Positions 35,552 through 47,437 of a stretch of 64,000 bases of DNA are shown here, in pieces. Each line of letters starts with the position of its first letter. Positions within the stretch are counted from its first letter, which is position 1. This DNA is from Kryptolebias marmoratus (Eukaryota; Chordata; Actinopteri; Cyprinodontiformes; Rivulidae): contig NC_051433.1 in NCBI RefSeq assembly GCF_001649575.2, forward strand, positions 20,081,516 to 20,145,515. Direction: 5' to 3'. Position numbers and translations under genes: made by a program. A model generated the notes under the pieces. The model made no database searches. It worked only from the letters and a program-made list of their open reading frames with translations, and was not told the DNA's origin.

Positions 35552-35723
35552 TTGGGGGCATTGTATGTTCTATAATTGTTTGTCACAGAGAAAAAACAAA
35601 AAACAAAAAAAACGAACAAACAAAACAGCTCAATATTGAGGTTAACTGATTTACTGACAAAAATAACAAAAAAGAAGATGGTCACAGGTAAAAAACAAAA
35701 TCAAATCAAATAAGAAGCAGTGG

Positions 35724-36312
35724 TCACTTTCTATTCTGGAGCTCTCTGGCCAAAGCATCCAGCTGTGAACAGAGAGGATTTACAGTTAGTTTTACATCGA
35801 CCCGAAGCACATTTCTAACACCATTCATAACATAATTCAGCTTTATATTTTCTTTTTATCCAGGATCTTTTAGGTTCTCTGCAAAAAATTCACAATGAAG
35901 TAGGCTATATGTATTTTAACACTATAACAAATAGGTGGAAACTAGGGTTTAAATGGTTTTAAACAGAGTACAGTTTCTATTTGTTCACTTACAACAATGT
36001 CTCTCAGGATATTCCTCCTCTGGGGTCTTAAGTAGCTGCATTCCCCTGGCTCACACAACTTAATATCCTCTGAAATCTAAAAGAAAAACAAACAAGCAAA
36101 CAAAGAGAATCTTCAGACTCAACAAAAATTGCTCAGTGAATGACGAAATGACGCCCAAGCACAAAACGACCGATCCGAACCTCTGGCGCTCCATAGGAGT
36201 CCAGCTCCCGTTTGCCTCCGGGGTACCAGCCATGGGACCAGTGCTGAGCGGAGGACAGCTGAGCCCCAACGTACAGGAGCAGCCCCAGCAACAAAATCAG
36301 CCGAGACATCAT
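35724..36312 (-). CDS. gnrh2: Prepro-gonadotropin-releasing hormone 2 (GnRH-II)
   Basis: Precursor of the midbrain neuropeptide GnRH-II (chicken GnRH-II). Coding exons in order: 36181-36312, 35993-36076 and 35724-35762. They encode 84 residues, the usual length. Exon one: start [10 protein letters not shown], hydrophobic signal peptide, then the decapeptide [10 protein letters not shown] followed by the amidation and cleavage site GKR. Gln becomes pyroglutamate in the mature hormone. The GnRH-associated peptide follows, with [20 protein letters not shown] and the ending [12 protein letters not shown]. The decapeptide matches the invariant vertebrate GnRH-II exactly. A second ATG directly after the first leaves the precise start open by one residue. 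The gene lies upstream of zmat1 and downstream of ptpra on the same strand; gnrh2-ptpra linkage is known in other vertebrates. Confidence 0.96.
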
Positions 36313-36581
36313 ACTCTCACCTGAAAGCAACCACACGCATTTAGCTTGATTAGAAACCTCAGTTATCCGCTCTCACCCACGCAAAAAAAAAAAAGGGATC
36401 TTTGGGTTTGAGTTTTCTCTGAGAAACAAATTCAGAATATAGTTAGTGTTTTTCTCCTAAAAATGGCAGGTCAAAATGAAAATACTTGCATGCAATCAAC
36501 CCATTAAACATTGAGGAATGACAGCTTTTAGATCAGTTAGTTCCAGCTAAAGTAAACCTACCTATGAGGAAATGTCCTTAC

Positions 36582-36735
36582 CTTGGTTTCAGCTCTGAAA
36601 ACTGATTATCAAGATCCTCCTTTAAGATCCTGCAGAAGCTTAAAGTTGACCCGTTGCTGAAGTTCTCAGTATCTCAGTGTTTCAAAAGGTACTTTTTCAC
36701 TGTAGAGATTCCCCTCTCCCTTCTCTTTAATATAT
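36582..36735 (-). promoter_or_regulatory. gnrh2: Putative gnrh2 non-coding first exon and TATA-like promoter
   Basis: On the minus strand, CAACCAAG-type exon sequence ends in a good 5' splice site (CCAAG|GTAAGG at 36582). The acceptor TTTCAG just before the gnrh2 start region suits it. About 140 bp upstream, TATATTAAAG (around 36725-36734, minus) could be a TATA box. Vertebrate gnrh2 genes have an untranslated first exon, which fits. The transcription start is not shown directly. Confidence 0.45.
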
Positions 36736-38656
36736 GTAGCCCCCTCTCATTACACTCGCAGTATCTATTATCGCCTCTTTAATCTGAGAGGATGGGATCA
36801 GGAGGTCCAGGAGACCCGTCTGGTTCCAATTACCTCCTGCAAACAGTTCTGACACCTCCGAGTTGGTCATCTTCTGACACGGTTCAACCAAATTCCCTTC
36901 CAAACGCCGCCGGTCTGAGTAAATATTAGATCTGTACATCACAAGATCAGAGGGAGAATCTCAGAAGTGATCATTCTTGTTTTAAAAATTCCACTTCCAA
37001 ATGAGACTAAATTGTGTGTACATCCTCTGAGCATGAAAATGCTAAAGGCACCCATTGTCTTCTTTTTTTTAAATTTTGCGTCAACATCTCATCACACAGT
37101 GTCCCTCTAACCTGTCAGTGATGGGACACTCAGGGTCGTCTGATGACAGAGGGAACAAACACAGCGGGTTCCTGACCAGGTCATGAAGGGCGGCGGCCTC
37201 AATTAGAGGGGCAACGGTGTTTACGTTTGATAGATTCAGGATGCAGAGCCAGTTCTGCTCCCGGTGTGTCCGACTGCATGACATGAAGCTGTTTACTCAG
37301 CTAACCTGCCAGTTAGCACACAATAAGGTGAGGGCAAGGGAATGATCGAGCGCAAAAGACTGAGATTTGATATTAAGATGTGATATTTTCCCCAGTCTCA
37401 GACTTACCTGTCAGTAGAGGGAAAGATCATCATCATCATTCAGAGGTTGTTATTCTAAAACTTAAAGAAACATCTTATTTAGATTGAGAAGACTATTTAT
37501 TTAATAATAAATGAAACTCTCCCAGCTGTTAAAGAGGGAGTTATGTGGTTTAATTCCTTCTTCCTTTTAACGTCTCTGCTGTGACACAATTAACCTCAAA
37601 CCAGCACGAGAAATCCAGTGACTGTGTCTCAAGATACCACATTAAATGTAGTTGAAATGAACAATTATTCAAAAAGCCAACTGTTTTAATAAAGTTCACT
37701 CATCATAATGTTGAGTTACATTTTCCTGCTGATCATCTCACAGCTGACAGAGACGATTTTCAAGATTTTGCACAGATTGAGAGATCTGATCTTCAAACAT
37801 ATATATTTATGACTCACTTCTGTATGGAAGCTTATTTCTGCTTCTCTGAAGTAAAAACATATCGTCTTAGTCAAGATTACGAGTTATTATCTCAAAGCTG
37901 TGACTTAATTATGAGATACTCTGGCGTAATTATTACTTAGAGGATCGTTTTTAAAATCAAAGTGGCCCAAATGGGCTCCCATACTTGTGAAAGGGCCATT
38001 TCTCAGTTAAAATAAAGGAGAATCTGGATGCTGTTTATTACAGGAACTTTAAATGTGGTGGACTCAGGTCTTTTGATGAGGTTTATTTAAAGTAATGAAG
38101 CAAAAACGGATTATTTATTTACAGCTGATATTTGAAATGTTCGAAGCACAAATTCCCTGTAAGTCCTGTCAGGGAGAACGGCAGCAGAACACAGAGATGT
38201 TTCATTTAGATCAACTAAAATAACTCCAGTTGTGTTTAGTAATGTTTTTACTTTTCCTGCTAGAACAAGTAATTACAAGACACGCCACGTCATCTGCAAG
38301 AATAAGTTTAGGCAGCGTTAACTATGATAATTTATGGGTTTACTTCATAAATAACCTAAATCTGCAGGTCCTAACACTACTGAAGGAAAATAATTAGGTT
38401 TATATACTTTGTAATTCAGGTTGTAGAAAGTTAAACTACTAAACACCTTTACTTTACTAAATAATATCAAAGGACGAGGATCTAAACCGTATTAATCTGA
38501 GATTACTATCACATAGGGGCTTTAATGTTTCAAACCAAAACTAAAACTTACAGTAATCCTAAAAAGAACACACTTTGCTCACCTTTTCATAAAAAGTTTT
38601 GAATGTTTTCACCATGTATGGGAGGAAGGTTGGATGGAATGTATGGAAAGCTGTTT

Positions 38657-38727
38657 GGAAAAAACAACCTGTTATGAAGGAAACCAATGCCAAACATTGG
38701 TTTCCTTCATAACAGGTTGTTTTTTCC
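38657..38727. repeat. Perfect 33-bp inverted repeat with 5-nt loop
   Basis: Arms at 38657-38689 and 38695-38727 are exact reverse complements; the loop is CCAAA. Pairing stops abruptly outside the arms. It would make a very stable RNA or DNA hairpin. Confidence 0.95.
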
Positions 38728-39479
38728 AGACTCAGATTTTCCTTTTAATTTTGAGCCATTTCGTATGAAGACATCAGTAGCTTTACTGCTGTTTTATGAC
38801 TTCTGTTCTTATAGAAAATTGTTGGATGTAGGAAGTGTTTGTATTTTTTACGATTTTTTTTCCCCTGCTGGGTTTATGAGGCATTATGTGAAGGAAAGTG
38901 ATGTCATTTCCCCTGTTTTATACTGCTATTTTACTTCATTTTTGAGAAATTTTCACATTTTTCCTATACATATTTTGAAAAAAAACTCTTTCAAATGTCT
39001 CTCAGTACATTTTATTTTCTATATTATTTTATTTCCAAATCCTACATCGACTTGAATGTGCATACAACAAATAATTATGATTTATGAACCTAAGGTGGGC
39101 TTGATGGTGACCGAGTTTATTTAGTTACATTCAGTCAATGTGAAAAATATGCTGCTTTTTAAACCAGCTTTTTATTTTTTGAACATGCAAGCAGCAGTGG
39201 AATCTGGAAACACAAAAGCCTTTTTTATACTCTGCTTTTGTTGTAAAGATCTGGAAAGTACTCAAATTAATTTCCATACTTTTCAAGCCCAGCCTGGAAA
39301 CCTTCCTCAGGATCCCAAACCCAACAGATCCCACGTCCAGCAGCTTGTCTGACCTGTACAACGCTGACCTCTCGTGGCTGAGCTGCAGCTTTGATTCAGA
39401 CGTGTGTTTGAGGAGAAATCTTCTCCGAACACATTTATAATTAAACTCTGGGCAGTTTCGAAAAGTCATTTTAACAGAG

Positions 39480-39990
39480 CAACTTTAATCGGCTTCTGCA
39501 GTACTGTCACATCCAGGAGGCCTATCATTTTGTTACCTCCGCCATGTTGGTCTGTCTGTCTGTAGACAAGATTACTCAAAAAGTTACAGATTTCCATGAA
39601 ATTTTCAGGACACGCCAAACAGGGAACAACAGAAGAAATTTTGGTGGTGATCCGGTCAAAGGTCAACTCTGCAACCTGCCAAACTGCACCGCTGCTCACA
39701 TCATGGGCCAAGGATGATGCCTGCTGATTTCAGGGTCATGAGGTCAAAGGTCGAAGCCACCTGTCGCCTTGACCTTTGACCTTGTGAACTTGAAATCAAC
39801 AGGCATGTTTGTTTGCCTGTTAGAAAGATTACATAAAAACTAATGAACGGATTTGGATGAAATCCTCAGGAAATGTTGGGGTTCTCACAAACAAACAAAC
39901 AATTGATAACATTTTGATGGCGATCCAGATCGCGCCATTTTTATTGACTCTATGTCTATGGCGGAGGTTTGTGTTCTTTGAGTGCTTCTA
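39480..39990. mobile_element. Interspersed repeat with TACCTCCGCCATG/CTATGGCGGAGGT ends
   Basis: Inverted ends ACCTCCGCCAT (about 39535-39546) and ATGGCGGAGGT (about 39958-39968) bracket about 420 bp. The sequence TTTGAGTGCTTCTAG follows the right end. This type of repeat, with TGTCTGTCTG near the left end and GAGTGCTTCTAG on the right, recurs in fish genomes as far as I recall. It contains three DR1-like AGGTCAAAGGTCA motifs. The class is not assigned. Confidence 0.6.
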
Positions 39991-42361
39991 GTTTATTTTG
40001 CATGATTTTTGTACATAAATTAACACAATTTGGCTACGTTTAGATTGTTATGGAGGATTGGATATTTGCCTGTGTAAGTGATGAAGGTCTTCAACATATT
40101 TTGTCGTTCACAGGAAATCCGTTTGTTCTCCAGACCTGTGCTGTCCTGCTGAGGCTCGTCGGGGCGTGGGGAGATCATCATCAGGCAAACGGAGCCGCAA
40201 ATCCAGAATAAACATTAAAAATACAGAGGACTCTTGGAAATCAGACCTAGTGCAATAAAAATAAATATTTACACATTTGTGCAAAAACAGGAATCTAATC
40301 AAATGCCAGAACCAGTTCATTTCTCAGCAATTTGTCAACACGGTTGTTGTTTTTTATTAAGTTGCATTCACATATTTACTGGAAACAAATTCAGGAAGAA
40401 AAAGTTAAAATCTCAAGCACTTTTATTAGGTTTAAACAATATCTTGCTTATAAAGGCCATTTGGCATTATATAATTATATATAATTTTATCATATATAAT
40501 TATATATATATACATATTTTCAAATGTTGAATAACAAAACACTAGAAATAAACTTAGGCGAATAAAAAAAAAAAAAAAGAAGGATTTGCTTAAGACAATT
40601 ATACCAGATTAAAAACGGGCAAAGTAAAACATCTAACACTTTTCAAAATGGTCCCGATACAGTTCTTAAAAAAAAAAAAGTGGGGGTGGGTGGAGGGCAG
40701 AAAAAAGGAAGCAAGGCGGTGGAAGAAATGACGTATAAATAACCTACAATATGTACAAAAGGAGTGTTAAGAGACGCCGGTGAATGGAGGTGGATGAAAT
40801 GGTGAGAGGTCTCTGATTCTGTTGGGTCGTTTCTAAAAGGATAAAGGGGGACGACTTTTATACATCTGCTCTCAGAAACCCACAACTGATTACTTGTCAT
40901 GGACTTTTGTTCAGCTGATATTAGGAATAAATTAATCACAACATTAGTTTGATCCACACACTGAAAGGACGCCCCCGTGTGGAACTAAAGGGAATGTGGA
41001 GGAAAGGAGGACTGGTTTGCATTCGGGCCCTTCGATATGCCGCACGCTAAGACTTTGTTGTTGATTCCAGGTGAAAAGCTGGAAAACCGGAGGATCCCAC
41101 CATGCTGTTGGGAGAATTAATTGCTTTGGAAATCTACCAGTGAGGCACTTTTTCTTTTTTAGTTTGTTTGTTTGTTTTCAGCTTGATTCGTATCCTGATG
41201 GCTGGCACAGTGTTGTGTTTGGTTGAAAGAGTGACGTGACAGAAATCCCATAAAACGCGTAAAATTTTAAAACTGGCGGAGAAAAAAAAAAAAAATGAAG
41301 CTAAACATCTCCTCCCTCTGTCAAACAAAGGCCCAGGAAATGTAAAACGAAGAGCACGATGGCACTTGACAATGAAAGCGAGCACTTGTGATGCTTTTGG
41401 TAAGGAAAAAAGGAAAACAACCTGATGCACACACAGTTTCAGTGATCGGTCGATTCAGTTATTTGCTACTTCACAGAGGACTCAACCTTCGATACCTGAA
41501 AGAGCTTCCAAACCCCATCGGAGCCGTCTTTCTAACTTCACAACGTCACGCTGACCTTTTCTTTTATTTGGTTCTTTTAAGAGCTTTACTTATGGTGCAA
41601 ATTTCTGCACGAGTGCTTGAACGAACATTCAACACCGACGCGATCCCCCCTCTCTCGTGATTCAGCATGAACCTTTTAAACGATGCTTACAAAAAAAACA
41701 GGGATTACTTTTGATTGTGCTCATTCCTTTTATAAAAGGGCAATAAATACGGGAGTGCTAGTTTAATGGAGATTGTGCACAAGAATGGAGGTGTTTAGTT
41801 AAAGTCTACAATGAAATGAGACTGAAATGGCTGGAAAAATACCCTAGTTTTTTTTTTATAACAGGAGGCAGTTTTTCAATCAGTAACTTTAAACACCGTC
41901 AGTCATTTCCTGCGCTGACTGCGTTGAAGTTGGAAATGGGTCTTGCAGTGAAATGACATAATTGATCTTTTATTACAAACACTGCCTCAACGGTGACCTC
42001 GGCTGGAGTTAAATCACTGCTGCTGAAGTGTCCATAGGACAGCCATAAAAAAAAAACAACAACAATCAAACAGAATGCACAAACATGGCAGGGCAAAAGG
42101 AGGTAAAAGCTTCTCTCCAAGGAGGTACAGACACAGTGATGAGGTGCTGATATCAAAAGAATAAGTGACAAAGTCCAAGCAGAAAAAAATAAATCCTCTA
42201 AACGGTCTAAGAAAAAAAACACTGATGTTCGTCTATAAAAGAGTAATGCTGGATATTTAGGATTTGTTGTTTTCTATACAATGTAACTTTTAGTTGTGGT
42301 TTGGCTCGTCATCGTGATCGTCCTGGCTGCTGATACTGTAACAGACTTTAAAGGAGGAGTT

Positions 42362-43388
42362 TGATCATTTTCAAGTGGGTTTCTGAGTAAAGAGCTAATA
42401 TCTAACCTGTTGCTAGTAGCTTCTCGAGCGACACAGTAGTTCAGCCAGGCGCCATTTTATGGATCTTTACATCAAATTTTGCACCATAAGGTCATTTAAA
42501 TGTAATCCTTTAGTTTTTTACGACCTGCAGTGACATGTACGACTTCCCGAGCATCCATGGGTCACAATCCAGCAGGAATTTCATAACATTTCTGCCTAAA
42601 TAATCATGTAACGTGAAACTGAGAGCAGTGCAATGAGTTAAATATTAACATTTGTATAAACTTCTGTGAATTTTTTTAGGATTGGAGCCATTTCAAGAGG
42701 GCAAAAATTCACTTTGGAAATGGGTTTGTTCACTCTTAGCTTGTCCAAATGAAGCCATTTCCAAAGTGAATTTTGACGTCCTTAAAGAGCTCCAATCTCT
42801 GGGTCTCCGGCAGCTCGGTGGTCAGTCTTGTAATCCTGAGGCTACAGGTTTGAGCCCAAGCTGGATCAGGAGGGGCACGAGGCCTAAAACAATTGCCAAA
42901 TTATTTGTGAGAGTTTTCTTGCTGTGGCGACGCCTGCAGAAGGCAGCAGCTGAGAGACAAACACAACCAAAGAGCTCTGATCTTGAACTAATATTTAAAC
43001 CATTACATCCATTTCACATTACGTAATATGAAACTCCTGCCTGCTGTGACCCCCCAGATACTCTGGAAGTGCTACAGCTCGCTGCTGCAGCTATTTCCTG
43101 TGATTAATAACAAGAAAATGACATGTAAATAAGTGTGTACAGCTAAAATTGACAGCAGTGTAAAAGTTTATAAAAGAATTTTTGCATAAACTGCTATGAG
43201 ATTGTTGAGACTGGAGCTGTTTTAAGATGACAACAATCCACTTTGTTCTTAGCTGCATTAAGACCAGCCATTAGCTCGTCACTCCTGTCAGACGTAAACT
43301 TCTTCTCTCCAAGCTGAGCTCGTTCAAGAGGCCATCCACAGCAGGTAAGATATCATTTATAGCCTTTATAACCCTCTTCAAAATGGGC
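42362..43388. mobile_element. Foldback DNA element, copy 2, larger and composite
   Basis: Its left end (ATTTTCAAGTGGGTTTCTG...CTAACCTGTTGCTAG, 42366-42416) is an imperfect inverted match to its right end (about 43331-43385). Both resemble the ends of the element at 352-955. An internal inverted repeat at 42681-42723 / 42755-42796 has about 40-bp arms sharing AAATTCACTTTGGAAATGG. A related CCACTTTG segment occurs at about 43228 and at about 791 in copy 1. No transposase was recognised. Confidence 0.55.
42800..42962 (+). mobile_element. tRNA-derived SINE inside the foldback element
   Basis: Contains a tRNA-like A-box segment (GCAGCTCGGTGGTCAG, about 42810-42825) and a B-box (GGTTTGAGCCC, 42846-42857) at tRNA-like spacing. 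A downstream CTGTGGCGACGCCTG resembles the GTGGCGACCCCTG tail module of common teleost SINEs. It is degenerate and probably inactive. Confidence 0.6.
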
Positions 43389-44387
43389 GACCCATGTGTT
43401 TAAAACACAACTAAAACAGTTTCGAAGAGGCTTCGAAACTACAGAGAAATCTATTATGTATTTTTAACTTTCCTGACTTCCTGCCATAGTCCAAAACTTG
43501 TCACTACCTCGTGAGGGCACCCTGGGCAGGTTTGTTGCTCAAAAAACGTCTCGACCCAGTTCGTAGCTTCTCCAACTCCGGAGCTGCACGAGCAGACTGA
43601 GCGAAGTACTTTGGCACGAGGCGGAGCGCGACGTGAAAACACAGTGAGTCTGTTCTGCTCAAACACCCACACACCCATTAACTAAATGGCTCCTGCTCAT
43701 TTAGTGTGTAGGTTGGTTGAGAAAACCTGAGATTGCGAGCTACATCACAGAGACTTTTTATTGTGTCGTTTTTGAACCCCTGGATAAAAAAAAAAAAAAA
43801 AAAGGTTAATATCTTGAATTTTTTGTTTGCCAGATAGATGAAACAGGGTTAGATACAGAAAAATGGCTTTTTGTTATTATGCGTGTGAATGTGGAGGAAT
43901 GTTTGTTAGTGGGAAGCAGTCCGGGGGTTTGGTGGTGAACGCAGAAACTTCTCCTACCGCGCTTCGCTACAATGAGGCTCAGGCAAAGTCAAAAATATTT
44001 AAAATCTTTAAAGAAGAAGAAAAAGAAAGAAAAAAAAAGACCTTGATGCTTGATGTTGCACATTGTCCACCAAAAAACATTTGGTTTATATTCATATATA
44101 TTTATATTTTTTTTATATATCTATGTATACCAACAAAATACATTACAGGTGCCACTTGAAAATGCAGCCAAATTTAAAACTGTGTCTGAACCCAAAGTAA
44201 TAAAACGCATCACAGTAAAGATATTTACATTTTAGGGCGTGAAGTTGGAAAGTAAATAAAAGCGATGGGCTGTTATTAACATCATTACAAAATATTCAAG
44301 AAGGCATCTGAGTTATTTTCTGTGTCCACCTGTGCTGGCCCGTCCTTCGGGCGCTGACTTCTGTTCCCTTTTCCTGCGGGGGCAGTT

Positions 44388-44393
44388 TTTATT
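44388..44393 (-). terminator. ptpra: Candidate ptpra polyadenylation signal
   Basis: TTTATT (AATAAA on the minus strand) 155 bp after the ptpra stop codon. The gene may use more distant sites as well. Confidence 0.35.
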
Positions 44394-44547
44394 TATCCCA
44401 TCCTCGGATCAAGTAAAGAGTCTTTCTGAACAATCCACCAACCGGGTTGACATGCACCTCTCTCCGTGAGAATGTACGAGTGTGTTCTGGTATGAGCTTA
44501 TGCTTGTAATATGTGTATGAGGCCGTTCAGCCACCCTCAGAAGGTCC

Positions 44548-47437
44548 CTACTTGAAGTTGGCGTAGTCAGAAAAGGCATCGACGTATTCCTGGACCACTT
44601 TGTAGCAGAACTCGTACTGCTCCTGAGGAGGAGGTGGGACAAACGGACACATCAGCTGGATTTCATTCAGTCACAGTTTCCACAGTTTCCAACTAAAATG
44701 CAAGCACTGCAGCCCTGCAACGTAGACGGTGCAGGGCTGGTAGTGGCAGCAAGCAAGGACAGAAACTCCCAGTGTACAGTTCACAAACAAACATGTAGAA
44801 GCAATATGGAAAACATGTCGATAAATTTGTACATGTAATCTGCACAAATACAATAAAAACAAACAGGTCAAATGATGTTCAGTGTCTGTTAGACTGCCTG
44901 CTGAAGAAAAGTAGATCTGAACTAACGTGGGTTAAATAATAAAAGTTAAGATAGTGCTAATAATTATTTACCGGAACAACAAATCTGATTTGTTTTAGTC
45001 ACTCAAAGGTACCAATCTAGCCCAACAAAAGCTAGAATAATCTAAAAATATAAAAGATAAAATGCTTAAAAAACGTCAACAACAAAATCTTTTGTTTCCT
45101 AAAGATAAATTAAAAATGAAATAACAAGTAAAAGAAGAATAGCTGAGGTTTTTAAAGATAAGAGGAACATGAGAAATGCAGAAAGATAGATTTGGATTAT
45201 TGCTCACTGTAGCCCCTAAAACTGCAGCAAAAACGCTCCAACATCTGCAAGCTGAATCAACAGCAACTGGGCTTCTTTTCTGATCTCCTTATCTGAGGAA
45301 AATTATCGGTTCAAAAAGCTTTCAAAGACAAAAAAACAAACAAAAAACAACTTTCTCATTTTAAAAAGCCTTCTCACTTCTCACTGTACCAGTGAAAGAG
45401 CTCTGACAACAGAAAGATGAGTTCTTGTATTTTGACCATCAGACCTCTGGAAGTCACGTCAGCTTTATTTGTTTTTTACTTTCATTTGTTCTCACAACTC
45501 TGTAAAAAGCAGACTGTACAAATAAAAACAACTGTGCACCGCTCTACCAAAAACCTCATCATGCAGTAATACTACTGGAAGTTCAGCCTTCAGTCTCTTA
45601 CCAGTGTCTGCACCATGTGGGGTCTCTGTAGTCTGAGGCTCTTCACTGTCTGGAAGACATCCAGGATGCCTTCTGCCTTCACTCTCTCCAGAACCGTACT
45701 CAGCGCACAGAAGGTCCCTGTCCGTCCGGCACCAGCACTGCATTGAAGCATGGATAAATTACATATTTAGTTTAAACAACACCAAAAAAAAGAGCAGTTC
45801 TGAGACAGTTTTCTGTTTTGTTTAGTTCCCGTTACCTTTCCTCAGACACACAGCCCGACTCCAATTACTCCAACAACACAAAAATCAGCAGACTCATCTA
45901 AACGTTTAACAACGCGCTAACAAGCTGCTTAAGCAAGAGAAAAGTGAAAAGAAAAGCGAGTGTGTTTATGTTGAATGCGTCCACCTGCAGTGCACAGTGA
46001 TGGGGTGGTTGCCGGACTGTTGCTGCTGTTTCTGCACCGCGGCAATGATGTTGATCATGCCTTTCCCGTCTGTAGGGATGCCCACCTCCGGCCAGCCGTG
46101 GAAATGAAACTGACGCACAGCTCGAGCCTTGCTTTCCTGGTCATCAGAGGCAAAAGTTAGTGACTGAAAGAGACTTTTAGTGTATTTGGTAAAATAATAA
46201 TTGATAGTATTTATTTGATCTGGTAAACTATTAGGAGTCTCTGTATGTGGAGGATCTACTTAGCCCCATTCAATCAGGACAAACTGTTGACACAAACAGA
46301 CACAAGGGGGAAAAACTGCACTTCTAGTTGAAAAATGCCAAAATGCTATTTAAAAGCACATTTTGGAAGGACATCTATCTGACGAGCATGGCAGAAGTTT
46401 TGTTTTGAGGCCTTAAAGCAAGATGTTTGAGTGTAAGAAGCTTGTGTTTCAACAAATCCTTTCTCACCCTGGTGTTGGTGACCAGGAGGTCTCGCACTGT
46501 GTAACTCTCGTTCTCCTCCTCCCTTTTAAGCTCAATGGAGACGTCCCCATAGCTCACAGTCCCTTCACTGGGCCAATACTGAGCACACTTTTCCTAAAAC
46601 AGAAAACACGATATGTGATCTTTACAGATGTTTTAATTGTTTTAATTAGTCCTTCTACCCACTGAAATAGACTCGTAATCATATTACAGGTCAGAAATAC
46701 CAATAACCTAACTTTCACATACATATACTAGCTGCATCCAATAAACTTGTTAAACTGTTTTGGCCAATTATTAATGAGATATCTAACACTGGTGTTTGTA
46801 TTTGCACACACACACACACACACACACCTGCCCTCTCTCCTCCAGCTCAGTGAGCATGACTATTGAGCAGCTTCTCCACTCCCAGATCATCCTCCAAAAG
46901 TCCTCTATGGTGTGCAGCAGGGGCCCCTGACTCACTATGTATGCATCTTTCTGCCGGTAGCCCTGTGACCAAACAGAGGAGAGAACAGGAAGTGCCAGAT
47001 GGGAATGACTGAGTGACGCAAATTAAACAAAGATGGGGGGGGGTAGCCAGCTCAAAACAACATATTGATTGCGTTCATCATTGAAACAAGATGGTCTTTT
47101 GTAAGATAAGACCTTTCTTTTTTTTTTTTTTAAACACTCACATCGATGAAGGAGGCGTTGACATAGTCAGTGTTTTCCTCTCCTCGTTTGACTGGAATGA
47201 TCACTCTATTGAACTCATCTGTTAGAAGCACAAAGAGCCCCGAATGATAAAAGCTTTGACACGAGAGCATGTGGAATTTCATTGTGTTCTTTATGACTTT
47301 TGGGCACAGTTGCATGAAGTGCCTGAAAAGCTGAATCGCTCACACGGAATGATCTGCAGCACTCTGTTCTTCTTCATGTTGACGGGCAGGTTGCCCGTTC
47401 TCATCTTGTCATTCTGAATCTTGATGGATGTGAGTTT
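44548..47437 (-). other. ptpra: ptpra membrane-distal phosphatase domain D2
   Basis: Seven exons. The catalytic signature [10 protein letters not shown] is intact, but the general-acid loop is GWPEVGIP (Glu for Asp), and the substrate-recognition tyrosine of KNRY is Val ([10 protein letters not shown]). Both substitutions are established features of PTPRA D2 and explain its weak activity and regulatory role. Confidence 0.9.

Larger units (their letters stand above)
36736..44387. other. ptpra-gnrh2 intergenic region
   Basis: No splice-supported coding exon was recognised. It holds a perfect hairpin (38657-38727), a transposon-like repeat with nuclear-receptor motifs (39480-39990), a foldback element (42362-43388) with a nested SINE, and AT-rich unique DNA. 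Part of the 3' UTR of ptpra could extend into its right end. Confidence 0.55.

Noticed and set aside
36727..36942. A 71-codon minus-strand frame just upstream of gnrh2
   Set aside because: It lacks family resemblance and splice support, and overlaps the likely gnrh2 promoter. It does not resemble MRPS26, the gene expected next to GNRH2 in mammals.
37081..37284. A 67-codon minus-strand frame upstream of gnrh2 starting MSCSRTHREQNW
   Set aside because: No recognisable domain, no clear splice boundary. Chance ORF is more likely.
42682..43026. A 114-codon plus-strand frame
   Set aside because: It runs across the hairpin arm and the SINE; it is not a protein-coding gene.
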